NCBI RefSeq assembly: GCF_039540195.1
Contig: NZ_BAABEO010000035.1
Coordinates: 34,211-98,210 of the forward strand
Direction: 5' to 3'
Origin: Zafaria ginkgonis
GTDB taxonomy: Bacteria; Actinomycetota; Actinomycetes; Actinomycetales; Micrococcaceae
DNA length: 64,000 nt
Shown here: positions 52,331 to 63,044 of the stretch, one piece after another
Numbering within the stretch: position 1 is the first letter of the stretch
Layout: the number at the start of each line of letters is the position of its first letter
Position numbers and translations under genes: made by a program
The notes under the pieces: generated by a model
What the model was told of the DNA's origin: nothing
Databases searched by the model: none
What the model saw: only the letters and a program-made list of their open reading frames with translations

Positions 52331-53547
52331 CTAGTGCGCGACGGCGGCGGCGCCGTGTTCGTCGATGAGGTGGCCGGTTTCGAAGCGATCCAGCGCGAAC
52401 GGCGCGTTCAGCGGGTGGGCCTCGCCGGTGGCGATGGTGTGGGCGAAGGTGTACCCGGCGCCCGGGGTGCCCTTGAAACCGCCGGTGCCCCAGCCGCAGT
52501 TGACGTAGAGTTCGTCGATCGGGGTGGTGGAGACGATCGGGGAGGCGTCCAGGGTGGTGTCCACGATGCCGCCCCAGGTGCGCAGCAGGTGCGCCCGGGC
52601 GAAGATCGGGAAGAGCTCGACGGCGGCTGCCATCTGCTCCTCGATCACGTGGAACGCGCCGCGCTGGCCGTAGCCGTTGTAGGAGTCGATGCCCGCTCCC
52701 ATGACCAGCTCGCCCTTGTGGGCCTGGGACACGTACACGTGGACGTGGTTGGACATCACCACGGTGGGGTGCACCGGCTCGAAGAGCTCGGAGACCAGGG
52801 CCTGCAGCGGGTGGGACTGGATCGGCAGCCGGAACCCGGCGAGGTCGGCCAGGACCGAGGAGTGACCGGCGGCGTTCAGGCCCACCTTGCCGGCGTTGAT
52901 GCGGCCGCGGCTGGTTTCCACGCCCACCACCCGGTTGCCGTCCTTGATGAACCCGGTGACCTCGCAGTTCTGGATGATGTCCACGCCCATCTCGTCGCAC
53001 TTGCGGGCGAAGGCCCAGGCGACGTGGTCGTGCTTGGCGATGCCGGCGCGCGGCTGGTAGGTCGCGCCCATCACGGGGTAGCGGATGTCGTCGCCGATGT
53101 TGATGATCGGGCACAGTTCCTTGACCTGCTCCGGGGTGAGCCACTCGGCGTCGACCCCGTTGAGGACGTTGGCGTTGACCCGGCGCATGCTCTCGCGCAC
53201 GTCCCCGAGGGTGTGCGCCAGGTTCATCACGCCGCGCTGGGAGAAGAGGAAGTCGTACTCCAGCTCCTCCGGCAGCTGCTCCCACAGCTTCAGCGAGTGC
53301 TCGTAGATCCCTGCGGACTCGTCCCACAGGTAGTTGGAGCGGATGATCGTGGTGTTGCGGGCCATGTTGCCGCCGGCCAGCCAGCCGCGCTCCAGCACGG
53401 CGATGTTGGTCAGGCCGTGGTTCTTGGCCAGGTAGTAGGCGGTGGCCAGGCCGTGCCCGCCGCCGCCGACGATGACGGCGTCGTAGGAGGGCTTCGGGTC
53501 CGGGTTGTGCCAGAGGAAATCCGGGTGCTCGGGCAGCAGATCGGCCA

Positions 53548-53548
<1 letters not shown>
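52331..53548 (-). CDS. soxB: Sarcosine oxidase, beta subunit
   Basis: 405 residues. DAO-fold flavoprotein: FAD dinucleotide motif AVIVGGGGHGLATAYYL, GNMARNTTIIRSNY, H173 in GIAKHDHVAW at exactly the position that holds covalent FMN in characterised SoxB, and C-terminal GGIVDTTLDASPI and GWGTGGFKGTPG. Oxidises the N-methyl group of sarcosine. TAATG overlap with glyA. Confidence 0.97.
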
Positions 53549-54885
<1,337 letters not shown>

Positions 54886-54918
54886 GGGTTTCCTCCTCGT
54901 TGATCTTTTGTCGACCAC

Positions 54919-54928
54919 TGATATATCA
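54919..54928. promoter_or_regulatory. Palindrome between glyA and the GntR gene
   Basis: Perfect TGATATATCA in the divergent 117-base region, in an AT-rich patch extending to about 54960. Good candidate for the operator of the adjacent FCD-type GntR regulator, controlling both the sox operon and itself. Confidence 0.5.
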
Positions 54929-55002
54929 ATGTGAGATCAAGAGTATGATGGGGTTCACACACCGTCAAGACCCCCGGCGAACGGGGGCGGATCGGAGGAG
55001 GC

Positions 55003-55662
55003 ATGGGGATTCAGACCGAGATCGCGTCGAGCGGGCTCTCGCTGGCCGAGCAGGCGTACCGGACCCTGCGGGACAGGCTCATCATGTTGGACATCGCCCC
55101 GGGCGATCCGCTGAACGAGGGGCAGCTGGCGGCGGAGCTGGGCTTCGGGCGCACGCCCCTGCGCGAGGCGCTCAAGCGGCTGGAGACCGATCACCTGGTC
55201 GTGTCCTACCCGCGGCGCGGCACGTTCGCCACCATCGTGGACATCACCGAGCTGGCCGCGATCTCCGAGGTACGCCAGCTGCTGGAGCCGCTGGCGGCGC
55301 GCAAGGCGGCGCTGAACACCCATCCGGCGGTGCGCGCCGAGCTGGAGGAGGTCGCGCAGGGCCTCGAGGCCCTCGACGCGGGCCGCGACCGCCGCGAACT
55401 GATGGAGTACGACGTGGAGGTGCACCGGCTGATCTACCGCGCGGCCGGCAACCGCCACCTCGAGGAGTCCCTGGTGCGCCTGGACAACCTTGCCACCCGC
55501 ATCTGGTGCCTGGTGCTGGACCGGCTCCCGGCCATCACCGAGCACATCGCCGAGCACGTCGGGCTGTTGCAGGCCATCCTGGACGGGGACGCCGAGGGCG
55601 CGGCGAAGCTCGCGGCCGAGCACGTGCGCCACTTCGAGCGGGCGGTGCGCGCGGTCCTGTAG
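55003..55662 (+). CDS. GntR-family regulator with FCD domain
   Basis: 219 residues, ATG after CGGAGGAGGC. Winged helix (about 15-80; LAAELGFGRTPLREALKRLE) and FCD domain (about 90-215; YDVEVHRLIYRAAGN, HIAEHVGLLQAILDGD, with His/Asp metal-site residues). Divergent from the sox operon, so probably its sarcosine- or glycine-responsive regulator. Whether it represses or activates is not evident. Confidence 0.93.
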   Translation: MGIQTEIASSGLSLAEQAYRTLRDRLIMLDIAPGDPLNEGQLAAELGFGRTPLREALKRLETDHLVVSYPRRGTFATIVDITELAAISEVRQLLEPLAARKAALNTHPAVRAELEEVAQGLEALDAGRDRRELMEYDVEVHRLIYRAAGNRHLEESLVRLDNLATRIWCLVLDRLPAITEHIAEHVGLLQAILDGDAEGAAKLAAEHVRHFERAVRAVL

Positions 55663-55683
55663 GGCGGTTCCGGGGGCCGCTCC

Positions 55684-57177
55684 CTAGGGGAGGTAAAAGC
55701 CCAGCAGCGCGACCCGCACCGCCACGTGGAGCGGGAACACGTCGCCGGTCGTCCGCGGGTCCCCGCCCAGCAGCTCGAACGACTTGGACAGCCGCTTGTG
55801 CAGGGTCTGGCGTTCGATGTGCAGCCGCGCCGCGGTGGCGGTCGCATTGCAGCCGGAGTCGAGCCACCGGGCGAGGGTCTCCACCAGCGGCGTCCCGTGC
55901 CGCCGGTCCCAGTCGTGGACCATGCCCAGCGCGGAGCGCACGTGGACGGGGACAAAGGAGGCCGCCTCCAACTGGCGGGCGACGCGGTTCCCGAACTCGG
56001 CCGACACGTCGACGACGCCGGGCTGGTCGGCGGCTTCGTCCAGCAGCGTGCGCGCCTCGGTGAAGGACTCGTGGGCCTCCGCCCCGTCCCACACCAGGGG
56101 TCCGACGACGCAGCGGACCATGAGGCCGTCCACGGCTTCCACCGCTGCCGCCACCAGGTCCGCCCGGCGCTGCGGTGCATCCGGCCTGGCCAGCGGGACC
56201 AGGACCGCGCGGCCGCGGCCCCACACGGCGCCCGCGGCGCGGGGGACGGTGCGCCGCAGCACGGCCTCGTGCGCCGTCGTCGAGCCCAGCGGCACGAGGA
56301 GCACCACGCAGGCGGGGCCGGGCGGGAGGGTGGTCCCGGCCCAGAGCCTGCCCACTGACTTGCGCGGGGCGCCGTCAATCACCGCCTGCATCAAGCGGCC
56401 CTCGGCGATCTGGTCCGGCGAGGGCCGGAAGGACTGGGCCAGGGCCAGGGCCAGGACCTCGGACAGGCGACTGGCCGCCGCCGACAGGAGATCGTTGCCG
56501 GCCGCGCGCGACTCGATGAGCAGGTGGGCGACCACGTGTCCGCCGACGGCGATGTCGGCCTCGGCGGAACGTGGCGCCGGCCCGGCGGGATCGCCGGCGC
56601 TCCCGGCCGCTTCCTCGCGGGCGCCATCGGTCGCCGTGAGTGTGACGCGGGCCTCGAGGGACTCGGCGGCGAGGCGGACGATGGCGTCCAGCTGGGGACC
56701 CCGCCCGGCGATGTGTTCGGCGATGCTGCGGGAAATGCCGTCGACGACGGACTGGATGCGCGCCTGCCGGTTGACGATGGCGCTGTTGATCTCCTCGGCG
56801 ACGTCCACGAACCGGACGACGCGCCTCAGTTCCACCAGGGTGAGGCCGGCCTCGGCGGCGGCCTCCGTCAGGGCCTCCACCTCCGGCTCGTCCCAGTCCG
56901 TCATTTCCACGGCCAGTGCCGCCACGTCGCGGGCGGCCAGGCTCCGCACGTATTCCCGGCGCTCCGCATCGGCGAGCGCCAGCAGCGCCATTCCGCCCGT
57001 GAGCAGGACCTCTCCGCCGCGCAGGAGTGGGGCGATGGCGAGTACCTCGCTGGAGTGGATCCAGCGGACGTCGCGCTCCAGCCCGCCCTCCGGGGCCGTC
57101 CGGACCACCGGGGCAGCCCCCGCCAATGAGGGGAAGCGCAACGCCGCGGCCAAGGTGGGCATGGAATCTCCTGACAT
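55684..57177 (-). CDS. PucR-family transcriptional regulator
   Basis: 497 residues. N-terminal PucR domain (about 10-130; LAALRFPSLAGAAPVV, DVRWIHSSEVLAI), a GAF-like central part, and a C-terminal HTH_30 (about 435-490; TAARLHIERQTLHKRLSKSFELLGGD). PucR regulators govern purine, amine and creatinine-type nitrogen catabolism. Divergent from the permease-creatininase genes, which it probably activates when the substrate is present. Confidence 0.92.
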   Translation of the reverse strand: MSGDSMPTLAAALRFPSLAGAAPVVRTAPEGGLERDVRWIHSSEVLAIAPLLRGGEVLLTGGMALLALADAERREYVRSLAARDVAALAVEMTDWDEPEVEALTEAAAEAGLTLVELRRVVRFVDVAEEINSAIVNRQARIQSVVDGISRSIAEHIAGRGPQLDAIVRLAAESLEARVTLTATDGAREEAAGSAGDPAGPAPRSAEADIAVGGHVVAHLLIESRAAGNDLLSAAASRLSEVLALALAQSFRPSPDQIAEGRLMQAVIDGAPRKSVGRLWAGTTLPPGPACVVLLVPLGSTTAHEAVLRRTVPRAAGAVWGRGRAVLVPLARPDAPQRRADLVAAAVEAVDGLMVRCVVGPLVWDGAEAHESFTEARTLLDEAADQPGVVDVSAEFGNRVARQLEAASFVPVHVRSALGMVHDWDRRHGTPLVETLARWLDSGCNATATAARLHIERQTLHKRLSKSFELLGGDPRTTGDVFPLHVAVRVALLGFYLP

Positions 57178-57285
57178 TTTGTCGCCCCATAAGGCGTTGG
57201 GTGTAGACGAATAGCATATATCCGGTGACCTGTATCACTCCTACGCTTGATGTGTCACCTTTTTCCTCAAGAATCGAGACGACAC

Positions 57286-58857
57286 ATGAGCTTGCAGCAA
57301 TCGCCGGGCCACGGCGAAATTGAGGACGAGCTACAGCCCATCCCGGAAGCGAACCGCACCCGGAAGCTGTCGGGGCAGTTCTGGATCTGGGCCGGCGCCA
57401 ACGTCGCCCCGATCAACTGGATTCTCGGGGCGCTGGGCATCCAGCTGGGCCTCGGGCTGGCCGACACCCTGACCGTCCTGATCCTGGGCAACGTCATCGG
57501 CATGCTCGGCTTCGGCTTCTTCGTGCTGCTGGGCCAGCGGACCGGAGCCACCGGCATGCTGCTGGCCCGCGGGGCCTTCGGCCGGCGCGGCGCCTACCTG
57601 CCCGCGGCCATCCAGGCCACGATCGCCATCGGCTGGTCCGCCGTCAACACCTGGGTGATCCTGGACCTGATCATGGCCCTGCTGGGCATGATCGGGTGGG
57701 TCGACCCGGCAGAGGCCAACATGGGGTGGAAGATCGGCACCGCCGCCGTGATCATGTCCATCCAGGTCGCCATCTGCTACCGCGGCTACCGGGCGATCGC
57801 ACGCTTCGAGCGGATCACCATGCCGCCGACCGTGCTGGTGCTGATCGTTATGTCGATCGTCGCCTGGACGCAGTTGGACATCGACTGGGGCTATCAGGGC
57901 CCGGTCGGCGAGGTGCTCACCGGGATGCCCCGCATCGCCGCGATGTCCTCGATCATGACCGCGATCGGCATCGGCTGGGGCATCGGCTGGTTCACCTACG
58001 CCCCCGACTACTCGCGCTTCGTCTCCCGCACCGTGCGTCCGTCCAGGCTGTATGCGGTCAGCGTGCTCGGCCAGTTCCTCCCCGTGGTCTGGCTCGGCGT
58101 GCTCGGCGCCAGCCTCGCCACCCGCAACGGCCACGCCGACCCGGGCCAGCTGATCGTCTCCAGCTTCGGCGTTATGGCCATCCCGGTCATCCTGCTGGTC
58201 ATCCACGGCCCCATCGCCACCAACATCATCAACCTCTACACCTTCGGCGTGGCGGTGCAGTCCCTGGACATCAAGGTCTCGCGCAAGAAGATCTCCATCA
58301 TCGTCGGCTGCCTCTCGATGGGCGCGGTCATCGCGTTCCTCTTCGCCACCGACTTCGCCCACATCCTGCACAACTGGATCATCGCGATCGCCGCCTGGGT
58401 GGCGACCTGGGGCGGCATCATGGCCGTGCACTACTTCATCTTCGAGCGGCGCCACAAGGACTACTCCTACCTGTTCCTGTCGCCGTCGAAGACGACGCTG
58501 AAGGCCGTCAACCCGGCCGCGATGATCGCCTTCTTCGCGGGCATCCTGATGACCTGGATGTGCATGTACGGCTCGGTCCCCGCCCTCCAGGGCCCGATCG
58601 CCACCGCCGTGGGCGGGATCGACTTCTCCTGGCTGGCCGGCACCGTAACCTCCGGCGGCGTGTACTTCGCCCTCGGGTACCGGCGCTTCCGCACCCGCAT
58701 CGAGGCGGGCGTCCCGCTGGGCCTGAAGGCCGGAATCTGCGACGAGGACGCCCTGCGCCAGCAGCAGGAGGCCGAGCGCCGGCAGGAGGCGATCGACCTC
58801 GGTCCGGGCGCCGCGCCCGAAACCGAGCCGGAGACGACGCCGGCACCGCTCGCCTAG
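57286..58857 (+). CDS. NCS1-family permease, probable creatinine importer
   Basis: 523 residues from ATG 57286. Cytosine/purine permease (CodB-like) with about 12 helices: FWIWAGANVAPINWILGALG, GQRTGATGMLLARGAFG, ADYSRF-type sequence YAPDYSRFV, and acidic C-terminal tail. Family members take up cyclic nitrogenous compounds. Fifty bases before creatininase, hence creatinine is the inferred substrate; cytosine or allantoin are alternatives. Confidence 0.88.
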   Translation: MSLQQSPGHGEIEDELQPIPEANRTRKLSGQFWIWAGANVAPINWILGALGIQLGLGLADTLTVLILGNVIGMLGFGFFVLLGQRTGATGMLLARGAFGRRGAYLPAAIQATIAIGWSAVNTWVILDLIMALLGMIGWVDPAEANMGWKIGTAAVIMSIQVAICYRGYRAIARFERITMPPTVLVLIVMSIVAWTQLDIDWGYQGPVGEVLTGMPRIAAMSSIMTAIGIGWGIGWFTYAPDYSRFVSRTVRPSRLYAVSVLGQFLPVVWLGVLGASLATRNGHADPGQLIVSSFGVMAIPVILLVIHGPIATNIINLYTFGVAVQSLDIKVSRKKISIIVGCLSMGAVIAFLFATDFAHILHNWIIAIAAWVATWGGIMAVHYFIFERRHKDYSYLFLSPSKTTLKAVNPAAMIAFFAGILMTWMCMYGSVPALQGPIATAVGGIDFSWLAGTVTSGGVYFALGYRRFRTRIEAGVPLGLKAGICDEDALRQQQEAERRQEAIDLGPGAAPETEPETTPAPLA

Positions 58858-58907
58858 CCAGTCCCCATCCCACGACCCCACGCCCTGCGGGCGGAGAGGA
58901 AAGCACC

Positions 58908-59702
58908 ATGAACAACGCCGTGCGACTCGAAGACATCGACGCCTTCACCCTGCGCGACTACTTGGCCACCGGATCCGGGGTGGCGATGGTCCCGGTCGGA
59001 TCGCTGGAACAGCACGGACCGCACCTGCCCCTGGGCACCGACACGCTGCTGTCCGGGCGGATCTGCCAGGGGGTTGCCGAACGGATCGGGGCCGTGGTCG
59101 CACCGGCGATCGCCTACGGGTACAAGTCGCAGCAGAAGTCCGGCGGCGGGGACCACCTGGTCGGCACCACCAGCCTGGCCGGGGCCTCCCTGACGGCCCA
59201 GGCCCGCGACCTGGTCAAGTCGTACCTGCGCCAGGGGTTCCGGCACCTGGTCTTCGTCAACGGGCACTACGAGAACTACCAGTTCCTCTACGAGGGGATC
59301 GACCTCGCCCTGGAGGAGTGCGGCATCGGTTCCGATGCGGACCGCTCCGTCCTCCTGCTCTCCTACTGGGACTTCGTCACCGACGAGACCCTGGCCAAGG
59401 TCTACCCCGAGGGCTTCCCCGGGTGGGAGATCGAGCATGGCGGGGTGCTGGAAACCTCGCTGATGCTGCACCTCGAGCCCGCCCGGGTCGATTTGGACCG
59501 CAGCCCGTCCGGCCCGCCGGCCCGCCTGCCGCGCTTCGACCGGCTGCCCGTGGTCGCGTCGCGGACCCCGGAGTCCGGATGCCTCTCCTCGCCCCAGGGT
59601 GCGGATGCTGCCAAGGGCCGGCTGCTCTACGAGCAGGTGGTCGCCGACATCGCGGCCGACACGGCGGCGGAGCTGTCGCTGCCGGACGCCGTCCGCCTGT
59701 GA
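58908..59702 (+). CDS. crnA: Creatininase (creatinine amidohydrolase)
   Basis: 264 residues, GGAGAGGAAAGCACC before ATG 58908. All metal ligands known from Pseudomonas creatininase are at the same residue numbers: E34, H36, D45, H120 and E122 (GSLEQHGPHLPLGTDT; FVNGHYEN). KSQQKSGGGDHLVGTTSL is characteristic of true creatininases rather than the wider mycofactocin or riboflavin relatives. Opens creatinine to creatine. Cotranscribed with the NCS1 permease. Confidence 0.95.
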   Translation: MNNAVRLEDIDAFTLRDYLATGSGVAMVPVGSLEQHGPHLPLGTDTLLSGRICQGVAERIGAVVAPAIAYGYKSQQKSGGGDHLVGTTSLAGASLTAQARDLVKSYLRQGFRHLVFVNGHYENYQFLYEGIDLALEECGIGSDADRSVLLLSYWDFVTDETLAKVYPEGFPGWEIEHGGVLETSLMLHLEPARVDLDRSPSGPPARLPRFDRLPVVASRTPESGCLSSPQGADAAKGRLLYEQVVADIAADTAAELSLPDAVRL

Positions 59703-59747
59703 CATGGGGCCTGTGACGCCGCGGCAATGACGCCGCGGAGGTGACAC

Positions 59748-59795
59748 CACGCACGGAGGGTGGCGACCCATCGGGGTCGCCACCCTCCGTGCGTG
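59748..59795 (+). terminator. Hairpin after creatininase
   Basis: CACGCACGGAGGGTGGCGACCC (59748-59769) split across the motif pairs with its complement at 59774-59795, a 22-bp perfect stem with a four-base loop. No T-run follows; it may be a terminator or RNA-stabilising hairpin separating crnA from the creatinase unit. Confidence 0.6.
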
Positions 59796-59900
59796 CGGGC
59801 CAGCGTGCGGGATTCCGTGCGGGCCCGACCCCACCCGAAGCGGCGGCAAATGTGACGGCGGGCATGCCTTGACGTGGCGGCCGTCACTCGACCATACTGA

Positions 59901-59926
59901 TGCAACAGGGTTGCAAAGAATGCAAC
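59901..59926. promoter_or_regulatory. TGCAAC operator candidate upstream of creatinase
   Basis: Dyad TGCAAC-AGG-GTTGCA (59901-59915) followed by a third TGCAAC at 59921-59926. Similar TGCAA half-sites occur before the MHS transporter. The rest of the 59703-60085 gap holds the hairpin above and an untranslated leader of about 150 bases. Confidence 0.55.
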
Positions 59927-60085
59927 TCTTGAAGGGCAAGTCGGATCCCACAAGAGGATCCCGAAACTCGGATCTTGGTTTGGTGGCACTCCCCGCCGGA
60001 TCCGGCCGCACACACAGCGGCACGAACACAACAACCTTCCACGCCAAACCAACGCGCCCGAGGCGTAGCTAGAAAGGGAAAACCA

Positions 60086-61336
60086 ATGAGCATTGCAGCG
60101 AACCCGAACTCCGTCGCCGAGCTGGAGCGCCTCAAGGTCCTGCACAACGGCACCAAGCAGCCGCTGACCTTCTCCGACGCCGAGTTCGAGCGCCGCCTGT
60201 CCGGGCTGCGCAGCATCATGGCGGCCAAGGACCTCGACGCCGTGATCCTGACCAGCTACCACGGCATCAAGTACTACTCGGACTTCCTGTACACCACGTT
60301 CGGCCGCAACTACGCCCTGGTCGTCACCGCCGACGACTCGGTCACCGTCACCGCCAACATCGACGCCGGCATGCCGTGGCGCACCAGCTACGGCGAGAAC
60401 ATCGTCTACACCGACTGGCGGCGGGACAACTTCTACTTCGGCCTGCAGGAGGCCCTGCGCCAGCGCGGCGTCAAGGCCCGCCGCCTCGGCGTCGAGGACG
60501 ACGCCCTGCCGCTGATGACCCGCCAGCGCATCCAGGCCGCGTTCGACGGCGCGCAGCTGCTGGACATCTCCCAGGAGGCCATGCGCCAGCGCATGATCAA
60601 GTCGGCCGAGGAAATCGAGGTCATCAAGCACGGCGCCCGCATCGGCGACCTCGGCGGCGAGGCCATCAAGGCCGCGATCCGCGAGGGCATCAGCGAGTAC
60701 GAGGTCGCCCTCATCGGCACCGAGGCCATGGTCCACGAGATCGCCCGCACCTTCCCCGACCGCGAGGTCCGCGACACCTGGGTGTGGTTCCAGTCCGGCC
60801 TCAACACCGACGGCGCCCACAACTGGGCGACCACCCGCAAGCTGCAGCGCGGCGACATCCTCTCGCTGAACTGCTTCCCGATGACCTCCGGCTACTACAC
60901 CGCCCTGGAGCGCACCATGTTCCTGGGCCAGCCGGACGAGCGCAGCCTGGAGCTGTGGAACATCAACGTCGAGGTCCACCGCCGCGGCCTGGAACTGATC
61001 AAGCCCGGCGCCGTCTGCAAGGACATCGCCGCCGAGCTCAACGAGATCTTCATCGGACACGGCCTGCTGGCCAACCGCACCTTCGGCTACGGGCACTCCT
61101 TCGGCGTCCTGTCCCACTACTACGGCCGCGAGGCGGGCCTGGAGCTGCGCGAGGACATCGACACCGTGCTCGAGCCGGGAATGGTCGTCTCGATGGAGCC
61201 GATGATCACGGTTGCGGACGGCCAGCCGGGTGCCGGCGGCTACCGCGAGCACGACATCCTCGTCGTGGGCGAGGACGGGGCCGAGAACATCACCAAGTTC
61301 GGCTTCGGCCCGGAGCACAACATCATCGACGCCTAG
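60086..61336 (+). CDS. Creatinase (creatine amidinohydrolase)
   Basis: 416 residues, GAAAGGGAAAACCA before the ATG. Pita-bread (aminopeptidase P-like) fold lacking the metal ligands: KSAEEIEVIKHGARIGDLGG, SGLNTDGAHNWATTRKLQ around the catalytic histidine, TFGYGHSFGVLSHYYGRE, MVVSMEPMITVADGQPG. Hydrolyses creatine to sarcosine and urea. Length matches Arthrobacter/Actinobacillus creatinases (about 411). Preceded by its own operator and followed by a strong terminator. Confidence 0.96.
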   Translation: MSIAANPNSVAELERLKVLHNGTKQPLTFSDAEFERRLSGLRSIMAAKDLDAVILTSYHGIKYYSDFLYTTFGRNYALVVTADDSVTVTANIDAGMPWRTSYGENIVYTDWRRDNFYFGLQEALRQRGVKARRLGVEDDALPLMTRQRIQAAFDGAQLLDISQEAMRQRMIKSAEEIEVIKHGARIGDLGGEAIKAAIREGISEYEVALIGTEAMVHEIARTFPDREVRDTWVWFQSGLNTDGAHNWATTRKLQRGDILSLNCFPMTSGYYTALERTMFLGQPDERSLELWNINVEVHRRGLELIKPGAVCKDIAAELNEIFIGHGLLANRTFGYGHSFGVLSHYYGREAGLELREDIDTVLEPGMVVSMEPMITVADGQPGAGGYREHDILVVGEDGAENITKFGFGPEHNIIDA

Positions 61337-61348
61337 CCGTCGACGCTT

Positions 61349-61395
61349 GGCAGCGGGGCACCCACGGCTTCCGTGGGTGCCCCGCTGCCATTTTC
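61349..61395 (+). terminator. Terminator after creatinase
   Basis: GGCAGCGGGGCACCCACGG (61349-61367) pairs with its complement at 61371-61389 across a CTT loop, then ATTTTC. Confidence 0.9.
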
Positions 61396-61462
61396 TTGCC
61401 TGCCGGCGGACGGCTCCCACGAGGCGTTCAAAAAAAGGACCCGGAAGGCCCTGAAGCGATCT

Positions 61463-61487
61463 TTGCAACACAACCAATTGATGCAAG
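61463..61487. promoter_or_regulatory. TGCAA half-sites upstream of the MHS transporter
   Basis: TTGCAAC at 61463-61469 and TGCAAG at 61482-61487, about 45 bases before the MHS start. Sequence like the creatinase operator; candidate for the IclR-type regulator encoded downstream. Confidence 0.4.
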
Positions 61488-61528
61488 CACGTCGTACCCG
61501 GTGCGACTCCTCAAGATGGTGGTAACCA

Positions 61529-62872
61529 ATGTCAGATCCCCAAGCTTCATCGCTGCAGGCCGGAGTGCCGCAGCCCGCAATCACGGCCGGCGTGGACAAG
61601 CAGACGCGGACCCGCGTCGTTGCGGCCAGCTTCATCGGCAACTTCGTCGAGTGGTTCGACTACGCCGTCTACGGCTACCTGGCGGTGACGATCACCGCCG
61701 TGTTCTTCCCCGAATCGGATCCCAAGACCGGCCTGATGCTCACGTTCGCCCTGTTTGCGATCTCCTTCCTGGTCCGGCCCCTCGGCGGGTTCGTCTGGGG
61801 CCACCTCGGCGACCGGATCGGGCGGCGCACGGCGCTGTCCTGGTCGATCCTGCTGATGTCGATGGCCACGTTCTGCATTGCGCTCATCCCGGGCTACGCC
61901 ACGATCGGTATCTGGGCTCCGGTGCTGCTCCTGGTCATGCGGGTGGTCCAGGGCTTCTCCGCCTCCGGCGAATACGCCGGCGCCTCCGCCTTCCTAGTCG
62001 AGTACGCCCCGGCCAACCGGCGCGGCCTGTACGCCGCCGTCGTTCCGGCCAGCACCGCCACCGGGCTGCTGCTGGGCTCGCTCCTCGCGGCCCTGCTCAC
62101 CGGCCTGCTCGACTCCACGCAGATGCACGACTGGGGCTGGCGGCTGCCGTTCCTGCTCGCGGCACCCATGGGCCTGATCGGGCGCTATATCCGGACCAAG
62201 CTCGAGGACACGCCCGCCTTCCGGGAACTCGCCGAGGAAGAGGACGCCGCGGCGGCCAAGGCCCCCCTTGGCGACCTGTTCCGCACCTACTGGCGGCAGC
62301 TGCTGCAGGCGGCCGGCGCGGTCCTGCTCAACGCCGTCGGCTTCTACGTCATCCTCAGCTACATGCCCACGTACCTGTCCCAGGAGATCGGCCTCGACGA
62401 AACGCTGTCCTTTATGGCCACCACGGTTGCCTTGGCGACGTACATCGGGTTCATCTTCCTCACCGGCATGCTGTCCGACCGGTACGGCCGCAAGAAGATC
62501 CTGATCACCGCGTCCGTCCTGTTCATCGTGCTCACCGTTCCGGCGTTCGCCCTGCTGGGCACCGGCAACTTCCTGCTGATCGTCCTGGTGCAGATCCTCC
62601 TGGGCGCCATGCTGACCCTCAATGACGGCACGCTGCCCAGCTTCCTTGCCGAGATGTTCCCGACCAAGGTCCGCTACTCCGGGTTCGCCGTCAGCTTCAA
62701 CCTCTCCAACGCCCTCTTCGGAGGCACCGCGCCGCTCGTGGCGACCATGCTCATCGCGTCGACCGGAAGCGACCTGGCACCCGGCTGGTACCTGATGGCG
62801 GCCGCCGTCGTCTCGCTGGTGGCGGTCGGCCTGTCGGCGGAAACCAGCCACAAGCCGCTGCGGCACCGCTAG
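61529..62872 (+). CDS. MFS transporter, metabolite:H+ symporter (MHS) type
   Basis: 447 residues, 12 helices. MHS/ProP-like signature features: ASFIGNFVEWFDYAVYGYL, RPLGGFVWGHLGDRIGRR, MRVVQGFSASGEYAGASAFL and GMLSDRYGRKKIL. MHS proteins move betaine, proline, organic acids and related zwitterions with H+. Between creatinase and an IclR regulator, it probably carries creatine, sarcosine or a betaine; inference. Start ATG lacks a strong ribosome site (GATGGTGGTAACC). Confidence 0.9.
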   Translation: MSDPQASSLQAGVPQPAITAGVDKQTRTRVVAASFIGNFVEWFDYAVYGYLAVTITAVFFPESDPKTGLMLTFALFAISFLVRPLGGFVWGHLGDRIGRRTALSWSILLMSMATFCIALIPGYATIGIWAPVLLLVMRVVQGFSASGEYAGASAFLVEYAPANRRGLYAAVVPASTATGLLLGSLLAALLTGLLDSTQMHDWGWRLPFLLAAPMGLIGRYIRTKLEDTPAFRELAEEEDAAAAKAPLGDLFRTYWRQLLQAAGAVLLNAVGFYVILSYMPTYLSQEIGLDETLSFMATTVALATYIGFIFLTGMLSDRYGRKKILITASVLFIVLTVPAFALLGTGNFLLIVLVQILLGAMLTLNDGTLPSFLAEMFPTKVRYSGFAVSFNLSNALFGGTAPLVATMLIASTGSDLAPGWYLMAAAVVSLVAVGLSAETSHKPLRHR

Positions 62873-62884
62873 GCCACCCCGGAC

Positions 62885-62935
62885 CCCAGCCGCCCTGCCC
62901 CGGACACCCGTCTTGGGGCAGGGCGGCTGGGTTTA
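62885..62935 (+). terminator. Terminator after the MHS gene
   Basis: CCCAGCCGCCCTGCCCC (62885-62901) pairs with GGGGCAGGGCGGCTGGG (62915-62931), 17-bp perfect stem, then TTTAA. Confidence 0.8.
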
Positions 62936-63044
62936 AGGCGGCAGGGTTCGGGGTGGATTGGGCAGGATATCCTCAGGGGCAACAACCTCGGAATCAACGG
63001 GGCGCGGGACACAAGGAAACCCAGCACAACGGAAGGGAGCACCG

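Noticed and set aside
54886..55002. Possible glycine riboswitch before glyA
   Set aside because: The gap is only 117 bases, AT-rich, and lacks glycine-riboswitch core sequences.
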